A DNA stretch of 64,000 bases from Pseudomonas ovata. Its GTDB lineage: Bacteria > Pseudomonadota > Gammaproteobacteria > Pseudomonadales > Pseudomonadaceae. The stretch is from the NCBI RefSeq assembly GCF_003131185.1, contig NZ_QFFU01000003.1:248001-312000 (forward strand), written 5' to 3'. Below, piece by piece: positions 8,762-20,161 of the stretch (its first letter is position 1; each line of letters opens with the position of its first letter). The position numbers and the translations under genes were made by a program. The notes under the pieces were generated by a model, which saw only the letters and a list, made by a program, of their open reading frames with translations, was not told where the DNA came from and did not search any database.

Positions 8762-8782
8762 TTTTTCAATGGTCAGCAGAAC

Positions 8783-10468
8783 TTAGTTCTGTTTTTCCAT
8801 CTGGGCACGCAGCAGATCACCAATGGTGGTCGGGCCGGTGCTTTCTACCGTTTCAGGCTTGTTACGCAGGCTCTGAATGGCTTCTTTCTCTTCTTCGACG
8901 TCTTTCGACTTGATCGACAGGCTGATTACGCGGCTCTTGCGGTCAACACTGATGATCTTCGCTTCGATCTCTTCGCCTTCTTTCAGAACGTTACGCGCGT
9001 CTTCAACGCGGTCACGGCTGATTTCGGAAGCTTTCAGAGTCGCTTCGATGTCGTCGGCCAGGGTGATGATAGCGCCCTTGGCGTCAACTTCCTTCACGAT
9101 ACCGCGAACGATAGCGCCTTTGTCATTGACAGTGACGTACTCGGAGAACGGATCGCTTTCCAGTTGCTTGATACCCAGGGAGATGCGCTCGCGCTCCGGG
9201 TCAACCGACAGGATGACGGTGTCCAGCTCATCGCCTTTCTTGAAGCGACGAACGGCTTCTTCACCGGCTTCGTTCCAGGAGATGTCGGACAGGTGAACCA
9301 GGCCGTCGATGCCGCCGTCCAGACCAATGAAGATACCGAAATCGGTGATCGACTTGATGGTGCCGGAGATGCGGTCGCCCTTGTTGAACTGGCCAGAGAA
9401 GTCTTCCCATGGGTTGGACTTGCACTGCTTGATGCCCAGGGAGATACGACGACGCTCTTCGTCGATGTCCAGAACCATGACTTCCACTTCGTCGCCAACC
9501 TGAACGACTTTCGAAGGGTGGATGTTCTTGTTGGTCCAGTCCATTTCCGAAACGTGCACCAGGCCTTCCACGCCTTCTTCCAGCTCTGCGAAGCAGCCGT
9601 AGTCGGTCAGGTTGGTCACGCGTGCAGTCACACGGGTGCTTTCCGGGTAACGAGCCTTGATAGCAACCCATGGGTCTTCGCCCAGTTGCTTCAGGCCCAG
9701 GGAAACACGATTGCGCTCGCGATCGTACTTCAGAACCTTGACGTCGATCTCATCGCCAACATTGACGATTTCCGATGGATGCTTGATACGCTTCCAGGCC
9801 ATGTCGGTGATGTGCAGCAGGCCATCGACGCCGCCCAGATCCACGAATGCGCCGTAGTCGGTGAGGTTCTTGACGATACCCTTGACTTGCTGGCCTTCCT
9901 GCAGCGATTCCAGCAGAGCTTCGCGCTCGGCGCTGTTCTCGGCTTCCAGGACACTGCGACGCGAAACGACAACGTTGTTGCGCTTCTGGTCCAGCTTGAT
10001 GACCTTGAACTCGAGTTCCTTGCCTTCCAGGTGCGTGGTGTCGCGCACTGGACGCACGTCGACCAGCGAACCCGGCAGGAACGCACGGATGCCGTTGACG
10101 TCGACGGTGAAACCGCCTTTGACCTTGCCGTTGATAACGCCCTTGACCACTTCTTCAGCGGCGAAAGCTGCTTCCAGAACAATCCAGCACTCGGCGCGCT
10201 TGGCTTTCTCGCGGGACAGCTTGGTTTCGCCAAAGCCGTCTTCGACCGCGTCCAGCGCTACGTGAACTTCGTCACCAACCTTGATGGTCAGCTCGCCAGC
10301 GTCGTTGTAGAACTGCTCGAGCGGGATGACGCCTTCGGACTTCAGACCGGCGTGTACAGTTACCCAGTCGCCGTCAATGTCGACAACGATACCGGTAATG
10401 ATGGCGCCCGGCTGAAGATTCAGGGTTTTCAGGCTTTCTTCAAAAAGTTCTGCAAAGCTTTCGCTCAT
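8783..10468 (-). CDS. rpsA: 30S ribosomal protein S1
   Basis: Ribosomal protein of 561 residues that holds mRNA on the 30S subunit and allows initiation on structured messages. Six S1/OB repeats run along the protein; the last four carry the clear pattern G-x-V-x-x-(I/L)-x-(D/N)-(Y/F)-G-x-F-(V/A) (for example [20 protein letters not shown] and [20 protein letters not shown]). Length matches the gamma-proteobacterial family. The start [12 protein letters not shown] is typical, with CAGGA before the ATG. The 119-bp leader to cmk may carry its promoter and the autoregulatory site known for rpsA, though I could not draw the structure with confidence. Confidence 0.98.
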   Translation of the reverse strand: MSESFAELFEESLKTLNLQPGAIITGIVVDIDGDWVTVHAGLKSEGVIPLEQFYNDAGELTIKVGDEVHVALDAVEDGFGETKLSREKAKRAECWIVLEAAFAAEEVVKGVINGKVKGGFTVDVNGIRAFLPGSLVDVRPVRDTTHLEGKELEFKVIKLDQKRNNVVVSRRSVLEAENSAEREALLESLQEGQQVKGIVKNLTDYGAFVDLGGVDGLLHITDMAWKRIKHPSEIVNVGDEIDVKVLKYDRERNRVSLGLKQLGEDPWVAIKARYPESTRVTARVTNLTDYGCFAELEEGVEGLVHVSEMDWTNKNIHPSKVVQVGDEVEVMVLDIDEERRRISLGIKQCKSNPWEDFSGQFNKGDRISGTIKSITDFGIFIGLDGGIDGLVHLSDISWNEAGEEAVRRFKKGDELDTVILSVDPERERISLGIKQLESDPFSEYVTVNDKGAIVRGIVKEVDAKGAIITLADDIEATLKASEISRDRVEDARNVLKEGEEIEAKIISVDRKSRVISLSIKSKDVEEEKEAIQSLRNKPETVESTGPTTIGDLLRAQMEKQN

Positions 10469-10587
10469 TTTAATTCCTGTTGATCAAGGGCGAAGAATAC
10501 GCCCATCTGCCACGTTCCAGACCACGTGGGTTTCGTTCATATAGAAGATACCTGCGGGCCGTTGTCTGGTCTCCCGAGGCTTCTTGG

Positions 10588-11277
10588 TCACCCGGCGAGG
10601 TCGCGGAGTGCGACTTCACTCATGATGCGTTGCAGCACCTGCTCAATGGACAATTCCGTGGAATCCAGCTGTATGGCGTCGTGCGCCGGCTTGAGCGGTG
10701 CGACCGCTCGCTGGGTGTCACGCTCGTCGCGGACACGTATCTCATCTAGCAGACTCGTAAGACTAACATCATCACCCTTTGCCTTCAACTGCAGGTAGCG
10801 ACGACGCGCACGTTCCTCGGCACTGGCGGTCAGGAAAATCTTCAGGGGCGCATCCGGAAACACGACGGTGCCCATGTCCCGACCGTCAGCCACCAGACCC
10901 GGCGCTTCCTGAAAGGCGCGCTGGCGCTGCAGCAAGGCATCGCGCACCGCCGGCAGCGAAGCCACCTGCGAGGCACCGCTGCCGATCTGCTCGTTGCGAA
11001 TCGCCTGGGTCACCTCATCACCCTCGAGGATGATGCGCTGGCTCTGCCCATTGGCGCCGGCCACGAACTGTACATCCAGGTGTGCGGCCAGCAGCTTGAG
11101 GGCTTCTTCGTTGGTCAGGTCGACCCCATGGTTGCTGGCGGCAAACGCCAGCAGGCGATACAGCGCGCCGGAATCGAGCAGGCACCAGCCAAGCTTGCCG
11201 GCCAGCAGACCGGCAATGGTGCCCTTCCCCGAACCGCTGGGTCCATCGATGGTGATAACGGGAGCTTTGATCTTCAC
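10588..11277 (-). CDS. cmk: cytidylate kinase
   Basis: Phosphorylates CMP and dCMP with ATP. The 229-residue product starts at GTG 11277: AGAGGA sits seven bases upstream, the reading gives [20 protein letters not shown] with the P-loop at once, and the GTGA overlaps the stop of the tyrA-aroA gene by four bases. Other family signs are LDSGALYR, the NMP-binding [12 protein letters not shown] and SAEERARRR lid. The order aroA-cmk-rpsA is widespread in gamma-proteobacteria. Confidence 0.96.
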   Translation of the reverse strand: MKIKAPVITIDGPSGSGKGTIAGLLAGKLGWCLLDSGALYRLLAFAASNHGVDLTNEEALKLLAAHLDVQFVAGANGQSQRIILEGDEVTQAIRNEQIGSGASQVASLPAVRDALLQRQRAFQEAPGLVADGRDMGTVVFPDAPLKIFLTASAEERARRRYLQLKAKGDDVSLTSLLDEIRVRDERDTQRAVAPLKPAHDAIQLDSTELSIEQVLQRIMSEVALRDLAG

Positions 11278-13505
11278 GGTTGTTCCTCTTGCGCGACAGA
11301 CATGCCGACTTGAGCGCACAGCGCCAGGAAATTAGGAAAGGATGTCGCGACATTTGCACAGTCACGGATCCGGATCGGTGCCGCCGCCCGCAAGGCGGCG
11401 ACACTGAAGGCCATGGCCACGCGATGGTCGCCACAGGCATCGATGTCGCCCCCGACCGGCGCGCCACCGTCAATGATGATGCCATCCGCCGTCGGCCGGG
11501 CACTGATTCCCAGCACCTGCAAGCCGTCAGCCATGAGCTCGATACGGTCAGAGTCCCGGCCACGAAGCACCTGGGCACCGCGCAGCACCGTACGCCCCCG
11601 GGCGCAGGCGGCCGCGATGAACAGCACCGGGAACTCGTCGACGGCCAGCGGCACCAGCGCCTCGGGAATCTCTATACCGACCAGCGGCGCCGAACGCACC
11701 CGCACATCGGCCACCGGCTCGCCGCCCACCTGCCTCATGTTTTCCAGGCTGATATCAGCCCCCATCAGGCGCAGGATATCAATGACCCCGGTCCGGGTCG
11801 GATTGACCCCGATATGTTCGAGCAGCAGCTCGCAACCGTCGGCAATCGTGGCAGCCACCATGAAGAACGCCGCCGAGGAGATGTCGCCGGGCACCTCGAT
11901 ACGGGCAGCCTGCAGGCGATGACCTGGCTCCAGGGTGACATGGCCCTCACTGCGTTCCAGCGGATAGCCGAACCCCTGCAGCAGGCGCTCGGTGTGATCA
12001 CGCGTGGCCGCCGGCTCGACCACCGTGGTGCTGCCCTCGGCATACAAGCCGGCCAGCAAGAGGCAGGATTTGACCTGAGCGCTGGCCAGCGGCGACTCGC
12101 ACACCTGCCCTGTCAGCGCGTGCCCGCCACGGATCACCAGCGGCGCACACCCTTCCGGGGCGGTTTCGATGACCGCGCCCATGGCCCGCAACGGCTCGAT
12201 CACCCGGCTCATCGAGCGCCGGGACAGGGTGGCATTGCCGGTCAGGGTGCTGTCGAAGCTCTGCGCCGCCAACAGGCCCGACAGCAAGCGCATCGAGGTG
12301 CCGGAGTTGCCCAGGTAGATCGGCCCGGGCGCCGATTTCAGGCCCTGCAGGCCCACGCCATGAATGATCACGCGGCCATGGTGCGGCCCCTCGATGACCA
12401 CGCCCATGTCGCGGAACGCCTGCAGCGTCGCCAGGCCATCTTCGCCTTCGACAAAACCTTCGACTTCGGTCGTGCCTTCGGCCAGCGAGCCGAAAATGAT
12501 CGCCCGGTGGGAAATCGACTTATCGCCCGGCACCCGCAGGCAGCCATTGACCTGCCCGCCCGGGCTGGCGACAAAGACCTGATCGACCTGCGCCTGGGGC
12601 TCGACGTAGGCCCGCCGGGCAAGGATCTTGCCAAAGTGCTCACGCGCCATGCGTGCCCGGGTGAAGACGCCGAGCAGTTGATGTCCGTCGCCAGCCTCGA
12701 CCGCCTCGCGCAGCTCGTCCAGGTCGCTGCGATACAGGTCCAGCGTGCGCAACACCGCCTCGCGGTTGGCCAGGAAGATGTCATGCCACATCACCGGATC
12801 GCTGCCGGCAATGCGGGTAAAGTCACGGAAACCACCGGCCGCATAGCGGAAGATTTCCAGGTTCTCGTTGCGTTTGGCCAGCGAGTCCACCAGGTTGAAC
12901 GCCAGCAGGTGCGGCAGATGACTGGTTGCGGCCAACACTTCGTCATGGCGCTCGACGCGCATGTGTTCGACATCGGCGCCCAGCGCGGCCCACAGCCTGT
13001 GCACCACACTGACCGCATCAGGATCGGTGTCGGGCAACGGCGTGAGAATCACCTTGTGGCGACGGAACAGGTCGGCATTGGACGCCTCCACCCCACTCTG
13101 CTCCGAGCCGGCAATCGGATGGCCTGGGACGAAGCGCGCCGGCATGGCACCGAATGCCCGTTGCGCGGTACGCACCACATTGCCCTTGGCGCTGCCGACA
13201 TCGGTGAGGATGGCATTGCCCAGGTCAAGCGGCGCCAGCCGGGCCAGGACTTTTTCCATGGCCAGGATCGGCACCGCCAGCTGGATCACGTCCGCCCCCC
13301 GGCAGGCGTCGGCCAGGTCCGCTTCACAGCGGTCGACCACGCCCAGCTCGACGGCCAGACCGCGCGACTGCGGGTCCAGGTCGACGCCAACCACTTCGCG
13401 GCACAGGCCGCTCTGGCGAATGCCCTTGGCAAAGGAGCCACCGATCAGGCCGAGTCCGACTACCACCAGGCGACCGATCACAGGCCCGCTTGCTTGCACG
13501 GCCAT
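11274..13505 (-). CDS. tyrA-aroA: bifunctional prephenate dehydrogenase / 5-enolpyruvylshikimate-3-phosphate synthase
   Basis: Fusion of 743 residues characteristic of Pseudomonas. Residues about 1-290 are Tyr[15 protein letters not shown] for NAD binding, [11 protein letters not shown] and HxxH-type active-site stretches ([11 protein letters not shown]). Residues about 310-743 are EPSP synthase: [25 protein letters not shown] in the phosphoenolpyruvate site, and [10 protein letters not shown] near the end. It makes tyrosine's precursor and the chorismate precursor EPSP from two separate steps of one pathway. The stop overlaps cmk and pheA ends 4 bp upstream, giving the run serC-pheA-tyrA/aroA-cmk. 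Confidence 0.97.
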   Translation of the reverse strand: MAVQASGPVIGRLVVVGLGLIGGSFAKGIRQSGLCREVVGVDLDPQSRGLAVELGVVDRCEADLADACRGADVIQLAVPILAMEKVLARLAPLDLGNAILTDVGSAKGNVVRTAQRAFGAMPARFVPGHPIAGSEQSGVEASNADLFRRHKVILTPLPDTDPDAVSVVHRLWAALGADVEHMRVERHDEVLAATSHLPHLLAFNLVDSLAKRNENLEIFRYAAGGFRDFTRIAGSDPVMWHDIFLANREAVLRTLDLYRSDLDELREAVEAGDGHQLLGVFTRARMAREHFGKILARRAYVEPQAQVDQVFVASPGGQVNGCLRVPGDKSISHRAIIFGSLAEGTTEVEGFVEGEDGLATLQAFRDMGVVIEGPHHGRVIIHGVGLQGLKSAPGPIYLGNSGTSMRLLSGLLAAQSFDSTLTGNATLSRRSMSRVIEPLRAMGAVIETAPEGCAPLVIRGGHALTGQVCESPLASAQVKSCLLLAGLYAEGSTTVVEPAATRDHTERLLQGFGYPLERSEGHVTLEPGHRLQAARIEVPGDISSAAFFMVAATIADGCELLLEHIGVNPTRTGVIDILRLMGADISLENMRQVGGEPVADVRVRSAPLVGIEIPEALVPLAVDEFPVLFIAAACARGRTVLRGAQVLRGRDSDRIELMADGLQVLGISARPTADGIIIDGGAPVGGDIDACGDHRVAMAFSVAALRAAAPIRIRDCANVATSFPNFLALCAQVGMSVAQEEQP

Positions 13506-13509
13506 CGCC

Positions 13510-14604
13510 CTACAACACCGCTTTGGGGTACGAACCCAGTATTTTCAGGGCCACGGCTTCCTGGCGAATGCTCTCGAGCACCGCCTTGACCAGCGGGTCC
13601 TGGTGATGCCCGACGAAGTCGATGAAGAACACGTAGGTCCATTTGCCGCTGCGTGAAGGACGGGTCTCGATGCGGGTCAGGTCCAGGCCATTTTCATGGA
13701 ACGGCACCAACAGCTCATGCAAGGCGCCGGGCTTGTTGCTCATCGACACGATGATCGAGGTCTTGTCGTCACCGGTCGGCGGCACTTCCTGGCTGCCGAT
13801 GATCAGAAAGCGCGTGGAGTTGTCCGGGCGATCCTCGATCTTCTCGGCCAGGCGCGTCAGGCCATAGAGACCGGCCGCCATGTCGCCGGCGATGGCCGCC
13901 GAGTTCCATTCGCTCTTGACCCGCTTGGCCGCCTCGGCATTGCTGGCCACGGCCACGCGCTCGACGTTCGGGTAATGGGCGTCAAGCCACTTGCGGCATT
14001 GCGCCAGCGACTGGGCATGGGAGTAGATACGGGTGATGCTTTCGGTCTTGGTGCTCTCGCCCACCAGCAGGTGGTGGTGAATGCGCAGCTCGACTTCGCC
14101 GCAGATCACCATGTCGTGCTCGAGGAAACTGTCGAGGGTATGGTTGACCGCACCTTCGGTGGAGTTCTCCACTGGCACGACACCAAAATTGACCGCACCG
14201 GCCACCACCTCACGGAACACTTCATCGATGGCCGCCATCGGCCGGCTGATTACCGCATGGCCGAAATGCTTCATGGCCGCCGCCTGGGTAAAGGTCCCCT
14301 CAGGCCCCAGGTAAGCCACCTTGAGCGGCTGCTCAAGGGCCAGGCAAGAAGACATGATCTCGCGGAACAGCCGGGCCATTTCTTCATTGCTGAGCGGGCC
14401 GCGGTTACGCTCCATGACCCGCTTGAGCACCTGGGCTTCACGCTCCGGGCGATAGAACACAGGCACTTCGTTCTCGGCCAGGGACGACATCTTGACCCGC
14501 GCCACTTCCTGGGCACAGCGCGCACGCTCGCCGATCAGGTCCTGGATCTTTTCGTCGAGTGCATCGATGCGCACCCGCAGTGCCTTGAGTTCCTGCTCTG
14601 ACAT
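13510..14604 (-). CDS. pheA: chorismate mutase / prephenate dehydratase (P-protein)
   Basis: Makes phenylpyruvate from chorismate in two steps. Residues 1-90 are an AroQ mutase (LRVRIDALDEKIQDLI, with Arg and Lys residues of the active site), residues about 95-275 the dehydratase (YLGPEGTFTQAA, ENSTEGAVNHTLD, and NSTRFLIIG carrying the catalytic Thr-Arg-Phe), and about 280-364 an ACT domain for phenylalanine feedback (NKPGALHELL, RIETRPSRSGKW). The ATG at 14604 shares one base with the serC stop (TGATG), so translation is coupled; the TTG one codon earlier is less likely. Confidence 0.97.
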   Translation of the reverse strand: MSEQELKALRVRIDALDEKIQDLIGERARCAQEVARVKMSSLAENEVPVFYRPEREAQVLKRVMERNRGPLSNEEMARLFREIMSSCLALEQPLKVAYLGPEGTFTQAAAMKHFGHAVISRPMAAIDEVFREVVAGAVNFGVVPVENSTEGAVNHTLDSFLEHDMVICGEVELRIHHHLLVGESTKTESITRIYSHAQSLAQCRKWLDAHYPNVERVAVASNAEAAKRVKSEWNSAAIAGDMAAGLYGLTRLAEKIEDRPDNSTRFLIIGSQEVPPTGDDKTSIIVSMSNKPGALHELLVPFHENGLDLTRIETRPSRSGKWTYVFFIDFVGHHQDPLVKAVLESIRQEAVALKILGSYPKAVL

Positions 14605-15689
14605 CAACCGTGCTCCCGCTCGAAGTCTTTCATGTAGGTGACCAGCGCATTGACCGCATCCAGGCCCACGGCGTTGTAGATCGAGGCGCGCATGCCACCG
14701 ACCGAACGGTGCCCCTTGAGGTTGAGCAGGCCGTTGGCATCGGCGCCGGCCAGGAACGGCTTGTCCAGGCGATCATCGGCCAGGCGGAACGGCACGTTCA
14801 TCCACGAGCGATCGGCCTTGTTGATCGGGTTGTTGTACAGCGCACTGGCATCGATGTAGTCGTAAAGCAGGCGCTGCTTGGCCTCGTTGACACGGGCCAT
14901 GGCTTCAACGCCACCCTGCTCCTTGAGCCACTCGAACACCAGGCCCGACAAGTACCAGGCCAGGGTCGGCGGGGTGTTGTACATCGAGCCGTTATCGGCC
15001 GCGACCTTGTAGTTGAGCATGGTCGGGCACAGGGCGCGGGCGCGGCCCAGCAGGTCTTCACGGATGATGACCACCACCACGCCGCTGGGGCCGATGTTCT
15101 TCTGGGCGCCGGCGTAGATCATGCCGAAACGGGAAATATCGACAGGGCGCGACAGGATGTCCGAGGACATGTCGGCGATCAACGGTACGTCGCCGGTCTC
15201 GGGAATCCAGTTGAATTCCAGGCCGCCGATGGTCTCGTTGGGCGCGTAATGGACGTAGGCCGCGTTTTTCGACAGGGTCCATTCGTCCTGGCCCGGAATG
15301 GCGAAGTAGTCATAGGGCCTGGCGGTGGCGGCCACGTTGACCTTGCCATAGCGCGACGCTTCTTCGATGGCCTTCTGCGACCAGATCCCGGTGTCGACGT
15401 AGTCGGCCTCGCCGTTCTCCGGCAGCAGGTTCAGGGCAATCTGGGCGAACTGCTGACTGGCACCGCCCTGCAGGAACAGGACCTTGTAGTTGGCAGGGAT
15501 ATGCAGCAGGTCGCGAAAATCCTGCTCGGCCTTGTTGGCAATCGACACGAACTCATCGCTGCGATGGCTCATCTCCATGACCGACAGGCCCTTGCCATGC
15601 CAGTCCAGCAGCTCGGCCTGGGCACGCAACAGCACAGCTTCAGGGAGCGCAGCAGGACCTGCGCAGAAGTTAAAGACTCGCTTGCTCAT
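14604..15689 (-). CDS. serC: phosphoserine aminotransferase
   Basis: PLP enzyme of serine and pyridoxal phosphate synthesis; 361 residues from the ATG at 15689 (MSKRVFNFCAGPAALPE), which has a GAGAG/GTGG ribosome site. The reading frame stays open further upstream, but that stretch is Cys/Arg-rich and unlike the family. PLP lysine lies in YAGAQKNIGPSG; LFLQGGASQQFAQ binds the phosphate. The serC-pheA-aroA arrangement is conserved in Pseudomonas. Confidence 0.97.
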   Translation of the reverse strand: MSKRVFNFCAGPAALPEAVLLRAQAELLDWHGKGLSVMEMSHRSDEFVSIANKAEQDFRDLLHIPANYKVLFLQGGASQQFAQIALNLLPENGEADYVDTGIWSQKAIEEASRYGKVNVAATARPYDYFAIPGQDEWTLSKNAAYVHYAPNETIGGLEFNWIPETGDVPLIADMSSDILSRPVDISRFGMIYAGAQKNIGPSGVVVVIIREDLLGRARALCPTMLNYKVAADNGSMYNTPPTLAWYLSGLVFEWLKEQGGVEAMARVNEAKQRLLYDYIDASALYNNPINKADRSWMNVPFRLADDRLDKPFLAGADANGLLNLKGHRSVGGMRASIYNAVGLDAVNALVTYMKDFEREHG

Positions 15690-15886
15690 ATCCACTCTCG
15701 TCAAATGCGTTGGGTCTGTTCGCGCAACGTTACACAGCCGGCAGGACGCTCGAAGGCCCTGGCCTGCCTGCGCAGGAAATCCGCATCGGCCGTCCGCGAT
15801 CTGCAGAACGGCCGAAACGCAGCGAGGGCAGGTACGAAGGTGCGCATGCACAAACGAACCGGCCCCCGACTGATTTACTTCATGAC

Positions 15887-18553
15887 TCAGCCCTGAGGCT
15901 CTTCATCGCCTGCGGTGTCGGCCGACAGCTCATCGCCCGCCTCGTCACCGGCTTCATCGGCGTCAAGATCCGCCTCCAGCGCCTCGTCGTCCAGTACGGA
16001 TACTTCGTCGTCTTCGCTTTCCGAAGGCTCCTGCACCCGCTCCAGGCCCACCAGTTTCTCGTCGCTGGCCAGCTTGATCAGGGTCACGCCCTGGGTGTTA
16101 CGACCCAGGCTGGACACTTCACCGACACGGGTACGCACCAGGGTGCCCTGGTCGGAGATCAGCATGATCTCTTCGCCGTCGAGCACCTGGATCGCGCCGA
16201 CCAGACGGCCGTTGCGATCGTTGCTGACCATGGCGATCACGCCCTGGCCGCCACGCTTGTACTCGGGGAACTCGTCAATCGCCGTACGCTTGCCATAGCC
16301 GCGCTCGGAGGCGGTGAGAATCTGGCTGCCCTCCTCCGGGATCAGCATGGAAATCAGCTTCTGGCCTTCGGCCAGGCGCATGCCGCGCACACCACGGGCG
16401 GTACGGCCCATCGCTCGCACATCGGACTCCTTGAAGCGAGTGACCTTGCCACCGTCGGAGAACAGCATGACCTCACGCTCGCCATCGGTGATCGCTGCAC
16501 GGATCAGCACATCGCCTTCGTCCAGCTCCAGGGCGATCAGGCCCACGCTGCGCTGACGACTGAACTGCTCCAGCGGGGTTTTCTTCACGGTGCCATTGGC
16601 GGTGGCCATGAAGATGTAGTGGCCTTCGGTGTACTCCTCGACCGGCAGCATCGTGGTGATGTACTCACCCTCATCCAGCGGCAGCAGGTTGACCAGCGGA
16701 CGACCGCGCGCAGCACGCGAGGCTTCCGGAATCTCGTAGGTCTTGAGCCAGTACACCTTGCCCTTGCTGGAGAACATCAGCAGCGTGGTGTGGCTGTTGG
16801 CGACCAGCAGGTGCGAAATGTAGTCTTCGTCCTTGATACCGGTGGCCGACTTGCCCTTGCCGCCACGGCGCTGGGCCTGGTAGGCGGTCAGCGGCTGGGT
16901 CTTGGCGTAGCCGCCGTGGGAAATGGTCACCACGCGGTCTTCCTCGGTGATCAGGTCACCCAGGGTCAGGTCCAGGCGCGCATCGAGGATCTCGGTGCGG
17001 CGTACATCGCCGTATTCGCTGCGGATCAGCTCCAGCTCTTCGCGAATGACTTCCATCAGTCGCTCGGCGCTGTTGAGGATGCGGATCAGCTCGCCGATCT
17101 GCTTGAGAATCTCCTGGTACTCGCCCAGCAGCTTCTCGTGCTCCAGCCCGGTCAGGCGGTGCAGGCGCAGTTCGAGAATGGCCTGGGCCTGTTCGGGCGA
17201 AAGGAAATACTTGCCGTCGCGCAGGCCATATTGTGGATCAAGGTTTTCCGGGCGGCACGAGTCGGCCCCGGCGCGCTCGACCATCTCGACCACGGCGCTC
17301 GATTCCCACGCGGTGCTGATCAGCGCTTCCTTGGCCTCGGCCGGCGACGGCGAGGCCTTGATCAGGGCGATGACCGGGTCGATGTTCGACAGCGCCACGG
17401 CCTGGCCTTCAAGGATGTGCCCGCGCTCGCGCGCCTTGCGCAGTTCGAACACGGTGCGGCGGGTCACGACTTCGCGGCGGTGACGCACGAAGGCTTCCAG
17501 CAGGTCCTTGAGATTGAGAATGCGCGGACGGCCGTCGATCAGGGCAACAATGTTGATGCCGAACACGCTTTGCAGCTGGGTCTGGGCATAAAGATTGTTG
17601 AGGATGACCTCGGGCACTTCGCCACGGCGCAGCTCGATGACCACGCGCATGCCGTCCTTGTCGGACTCGTCACGCAGCTCGGTGATGCCTTCGAGCTTCT
17701 TCTCCTTGACCAGCTCGGCGATCTTCTCGATCAGGCGCGCCTTGTTGAGCTGGTACGGCAGTTCGGTAATGACGATCTGCTGGCGACCACCGACCTTGTC
17801 GATGTCTTCGATCGTGGAGCGGGCCCGCATGTAGATGCGCCCGCGACCGGTGCGGTAGGCCTCGATGATGCCGGCGCGACCGTTGATCACACCTGCCGTC
17901 GGGAAGTCGGGGCCGGGGATGTACTGCATCAGGTCGTCGACCGACAGTTCGGGATTGTCGATCAGCGCCAGGCAGCCGTCGATGACTTCGCCCAGGTTGT
18001 GCGGCGGAATGTTGGTCGCCATGCCCACGGCAATACCACTGGAACCGTTGACCAGCAGATTGGGAATCCGGGTCGGCATGACCGCCGGGATCAGCTCGGT
18101 GCCGTCGTAGTTGGGCACCCAGTCCACGGTTTCCTTGTGCAGGTCGGCCAGCAGCTCGTGCGCCAGCTTGGTCATGCGCACTTCGGTGTAACGCATGGCT
18201 GCTGCGTTGTCACCGTCGACCGAACCGAAGTTGCCCTGGCCGTCGACCAGCAGGTAGCGCAGCGAGAACGGCTGCGCCATGCGCACGATGGTGTCGTAGA
18301 CAGCGGTGTCGCCGTGCGGGTGGTACTTACCGATCACATCGCCGACCACACGGGCGGACTTCTTGTACGGCTTGTTCCAGTCGTTGCCCAGCTCGCTCAT
18401 GGCATACAGCACACGCCGATGCACGGGCTTCAGGCCATCGCGCGCGTCCGGCAGCGCTCGACCGACGATCACGCTCATGGCGTAGTCGAGGTAGGACTGT
18501 TTCAGCTCGTCTTCGATATTGACCGGGAGAATTTCTTTGGCCAGTTCACCCAT
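15887..18553 (-). CDS. gyrA: DNA gyrase subunit A
   Basis: Breaks and rejoins DNA for negative supercoiling; 888 residues from [12 protein letters not shown]. The catalytic tyrosine is in [22 protein letters not shown] N-terminal half context at [11 protein letters not shown]; the quinolone-determining region reads [10 protein letters not shown] with Thr83 and Asp87, the usual Pseudomonas residues, so no classic resistance change. The C-terminal wheel carries the GyrA box QRRGGKG. The tail is strongly acidic (about 845-888, EDDE...[12 protein letters not shown]). ATG 18553 was chosen because upstream in-frame codons are atypical; AAGGA is 12 nt upstream. Confidence 0.98.
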   Translation of the reverse strand: MGELAKEILPVNIEDELKQSYLDYAMSVIVGRALPDARDGLKPVHRRVLYAMSELGNDWNKPYKKSARVVGDVIGKYHPHGDTAVYDTIVRMAQPFSLRYLLVDGQGNFGSVDGDNAAAMRYTEVRMTKLAHELLADLHKETVDWVPNYDGTELIPAVMPTRIPNLLVNGSSGIAVGMATNIPPHNLGEVIDGCLALIDNPELSVDDLMQYIPGPDFPTAGVINGRAGIIEAYRTGRGRIYMRARSTIEDIDKVGGRQQIVITELPYQLNKARLIEKIAELVKEKKLEGITELRDESDKDGMRVVIELRRGEVPEVILNNLYAQTQLQSVFGINIVALIDGRPRILNLKDLLEAFVRHRREVVTRRTVFELRKARERGHILEGQAVALSNIDPVIALIKASPSPAEAKEALISTAWESSAVVEMVERAGADSCRPENLDPQYGLRDGKYFLSPEQAQAILELRLHRLTGLEHEKLLGEYQEILKQIGELIRILNSAERLMEVIREELELIRSEYGDVRRTEILDARLDLTLGDLITEEDRVVTISHGGYAKTQPLTAYQAQRRGGKGKSATGIKDEDYISHLLVANSHTTLLMFSSKGKVYWLKTYEIPEASRAARGRPLVNLLPLDEGEYITTMLPVEEYTEGHYIFMATANGTVKKTPLEQFSRQRSVGLIALELDEGDVLIRAAITDGEREVMLFSDGGKVTRFKESDVRAMGRTARGVRGMRLAEGQKLISMLIPEEGSQILTASERGYGKRTAIDEFPEYKRGGQGVIAMVSNDRNGRLVGAIQVLDGEEIMLISDQGTLVRTRVGEVSSLGRNTQGVTLIKLASDEKLVGLERVQEPSESEDDEVSVLDDEALEADLDADEAGDEAGDELSADTAGDEEPQG

Positions 18554-18866
18554 GAGAAGCCTGATTCCTTTTTCTGGTGAAAGCCCGCCATTCCCTGCGA
18601 AACGGCAAAGGCTCGTCGCCGCAGGCCAATGGCCATGCAGCGACTTACGACAAATCAACGAGTTACGCCATGGATCTGCGCAGTAGGAGGGACGGCGATT
18701 AGCGTCCCCGGAAACCGCCGGATGTTACCACAATCGCCGCTACGCTCCTATCCTTTGCTCAGGCCGCAAATGAGCCATCCAGGCCTGAATCGCCCGAGAA
18801 GCGCTCACAGCCCCGCACAGACGCCCCCGCAGGACAAACACGATCCCCTGTCGCAACCGCCGGCAC
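18554..18866 (-). other. gyrA leader and promoter region
   Basis: No gene. A TAACAT element on the minus strand (18727-18722, preceded by TTGTGG) may be the gyrA -10; no matching -35 was found. GGGACG...CGTCCC forms a short hairpin just downstream (about 18690-18709). No terminator with a T-run is seen for mtnA. Confidence 0.4.
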
Positions 18867-19943
18867 TCAATGCAGGTGCTTGCGGCTCATCAACTGGGCC
18901 AGCTTGGCGGTGTCAGGACGCTCGACAATGCCTTTTTCTGTGACGATGGCGTCGATCAGGTCCGCCGGCGTCACGTCGAACACCGGATTGACCACCTCGA
19001 CCGTCGTCGTCAGCCGTTGCCCGCCCAGCTCCAGCAACTCGCGCCCCTGGCGCTCCTCGAGCAGGATGTCATCACCGCTGGGCATGCTCATGTCGATGCT
19101 CGAACTGGGCGCCACCACCATGAAGCGCACGCCGTGGTGCATGGCCGCCACGGCCAGTTGGTAGGTGCCGATCTTGCTGGCCACATCGCCGTTGGCGGTA
19201 ATGCGGTCGGCGCCGACGATCACCCAGGTGATGCCCTTGGTACGCATCAGGTGCGCCGCAGCCCCATCGACATTGAGGCTGACCGGCACACCGTCGCTGG
19301 CCAGTTCCCAGGCGGTCAGTCGTGAACCTTGCAGCCAGGGGCGGGTTTCATCGACATACACCCGTTCGATCATGCCCTCCAGATAAGCGGCGCGGATCAC
19401 GCCCAGCGCGGTGCCGACGCCGCCCGTGGCCAGGGCGCCGGCGTTGCCATGGGTCAACACGGTCTGCAGATTGCCCTGATGCTTGCGAATCAGCTCGGTG
19501 CCCAGTTGCGCCATGGTCAGGTTGGCCTCACGGTCGCTCAGGTGAATGGCCGCCGCCTCCGCCTCGAGTACCGCCAGCGGATCCTCGGTTTCCTTGAGGC
19601 GCTGCAGCCGCTCACGCAGGCGATTGAGTGCCCAGCTCGCATTCACCGCTGTAGGCCGTGCCCTGGCCAGCAGGGCAAAATCCGCCTCCAGCGCCGCTCG
19701 CCAGTCATCTCCGGCCGCCAGGCGGGTACGAGCCGCCAGCACCAGGCCATAGGCGGCGCTGATGCCGATGGCCTGGGCGCCGCGCACCACCATCGTGCGA
19801 ATCGCCTCGGCCACGCCGGCCGCGCTGTCATAGGGCAACCAGGTTTCTGTAAACGGTAATGCCCGCTGGTCCAGCAAATAAAGAGCGTCATCCCGCCAAT
19901 CGATGGCCTGTACTTTCTCCGCAGCCAATAACCGATCGCGCAT
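18867..19943 (-). CDS. mtnA: S-methyl-5-thioribose-1-phosphate isomerase
   Basis: Isomerises methylthioribose-1-phosphate to the ribulose form in methionine salvage; related to eIF2B subunits. 358 residues from ATG 19943, which has GGAG seven bases upstream; an upstream TTG has none. Family motifs: [14 protein letters not shown] (the usual RGAPAIG with Gln), [12 protein letters not shown] with the active-site region (normally THCN; here His-Gly-Asn), [39 protein letters not shown] with the catalytic Asp. It is divergent from the methylthioadenosine deaminase gene, the preceding stage of the same salvage route. Confidence 0.95.
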   Translation of the reverse strand: MRDRLLAAEKVQAIDWRDDALYLLDQRALPFTETWLPYDSAAGVAEAIRTMVVRGAQAIGISAAYGLVLAARTRLAAGDDWRAALEADFALLARARPTAVNASWALNRLRERLQRLKETEDPLAVLEAEAAAIHLSDREANLTMAQLGTELIRKHQGNLQTVLTHGNAGALATGGVGTALGVIRAAYLEGMIERVYVDETRPWLQGSRLTAWELASDGVPVSLNVDGAAAHLMRTKGITWVIVGADRITANGDVASKIGTYQLAVAAMHHGVRFMVVAPSSSIDMSMPSGDDILLEERQGRELLELGGQRLTTTVEVVNPVFDVTPADLIDAIVTEKGIVERPDTAKLAQLMSRKHLH

Positions 19944-19989
19944 TGCCAACTCCGTTATCACAGTCAAAACCCGAATAAAAAAGCGGTCG

Positions 19990-20027
19990 ATTATAGCGAG
20001 CCCACCCTGAGGGTGCTCGGGTATACT
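19990..20027. promoter_or_regulatory. divergent mtnA/mtaD promoter with palindrome
   Basis: A perfect TATAAT lies on the minus strand (19995-19990), 46 bp before mtnA, and TATACT on the plus strand (20022-20027). Between them CACCC-TGA-GGGTG (20003-20015) is an inverted repeat, extended by GAG...CTC. Neither -10 has a good -35, which fits activator or repressor control from the shared centre. Confidence 0.5.
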
Positions 20028-20161
20028 TCGCCATCACCCTTGGTACAGACCTTTATAGACGCAGCACGTGCGATACCTGAGCCTCGCTTGCAAGCCTTTG
20101 GCCAGCCTCGCGGCCATGCAGGCCCTTCACACGCGCTGAACAAACCCCCGGAAGCCCTGTC

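Noticed and set aside
11280..13589. 769-codon open frame antisense to tyrA-aroA
   Set aside because: Shadow of a well-recognised fusion gene; Arg/His/Gln-rich with no motif.
18290..18320. Quinolone-resistance change in gyrA
   Set aside because: Residues 83 and 87 are Thr and Asp, the normal Pseudomonas state.
15710..18580. 956-codon open frame on the plus strand across gyrA
   Set aside because: It is antisense to gyrA, whose full-length protein is certain. Long antisense frames are expected in GC-rich Pseudomonas DNA; composition is His/Gln-rich with no family.
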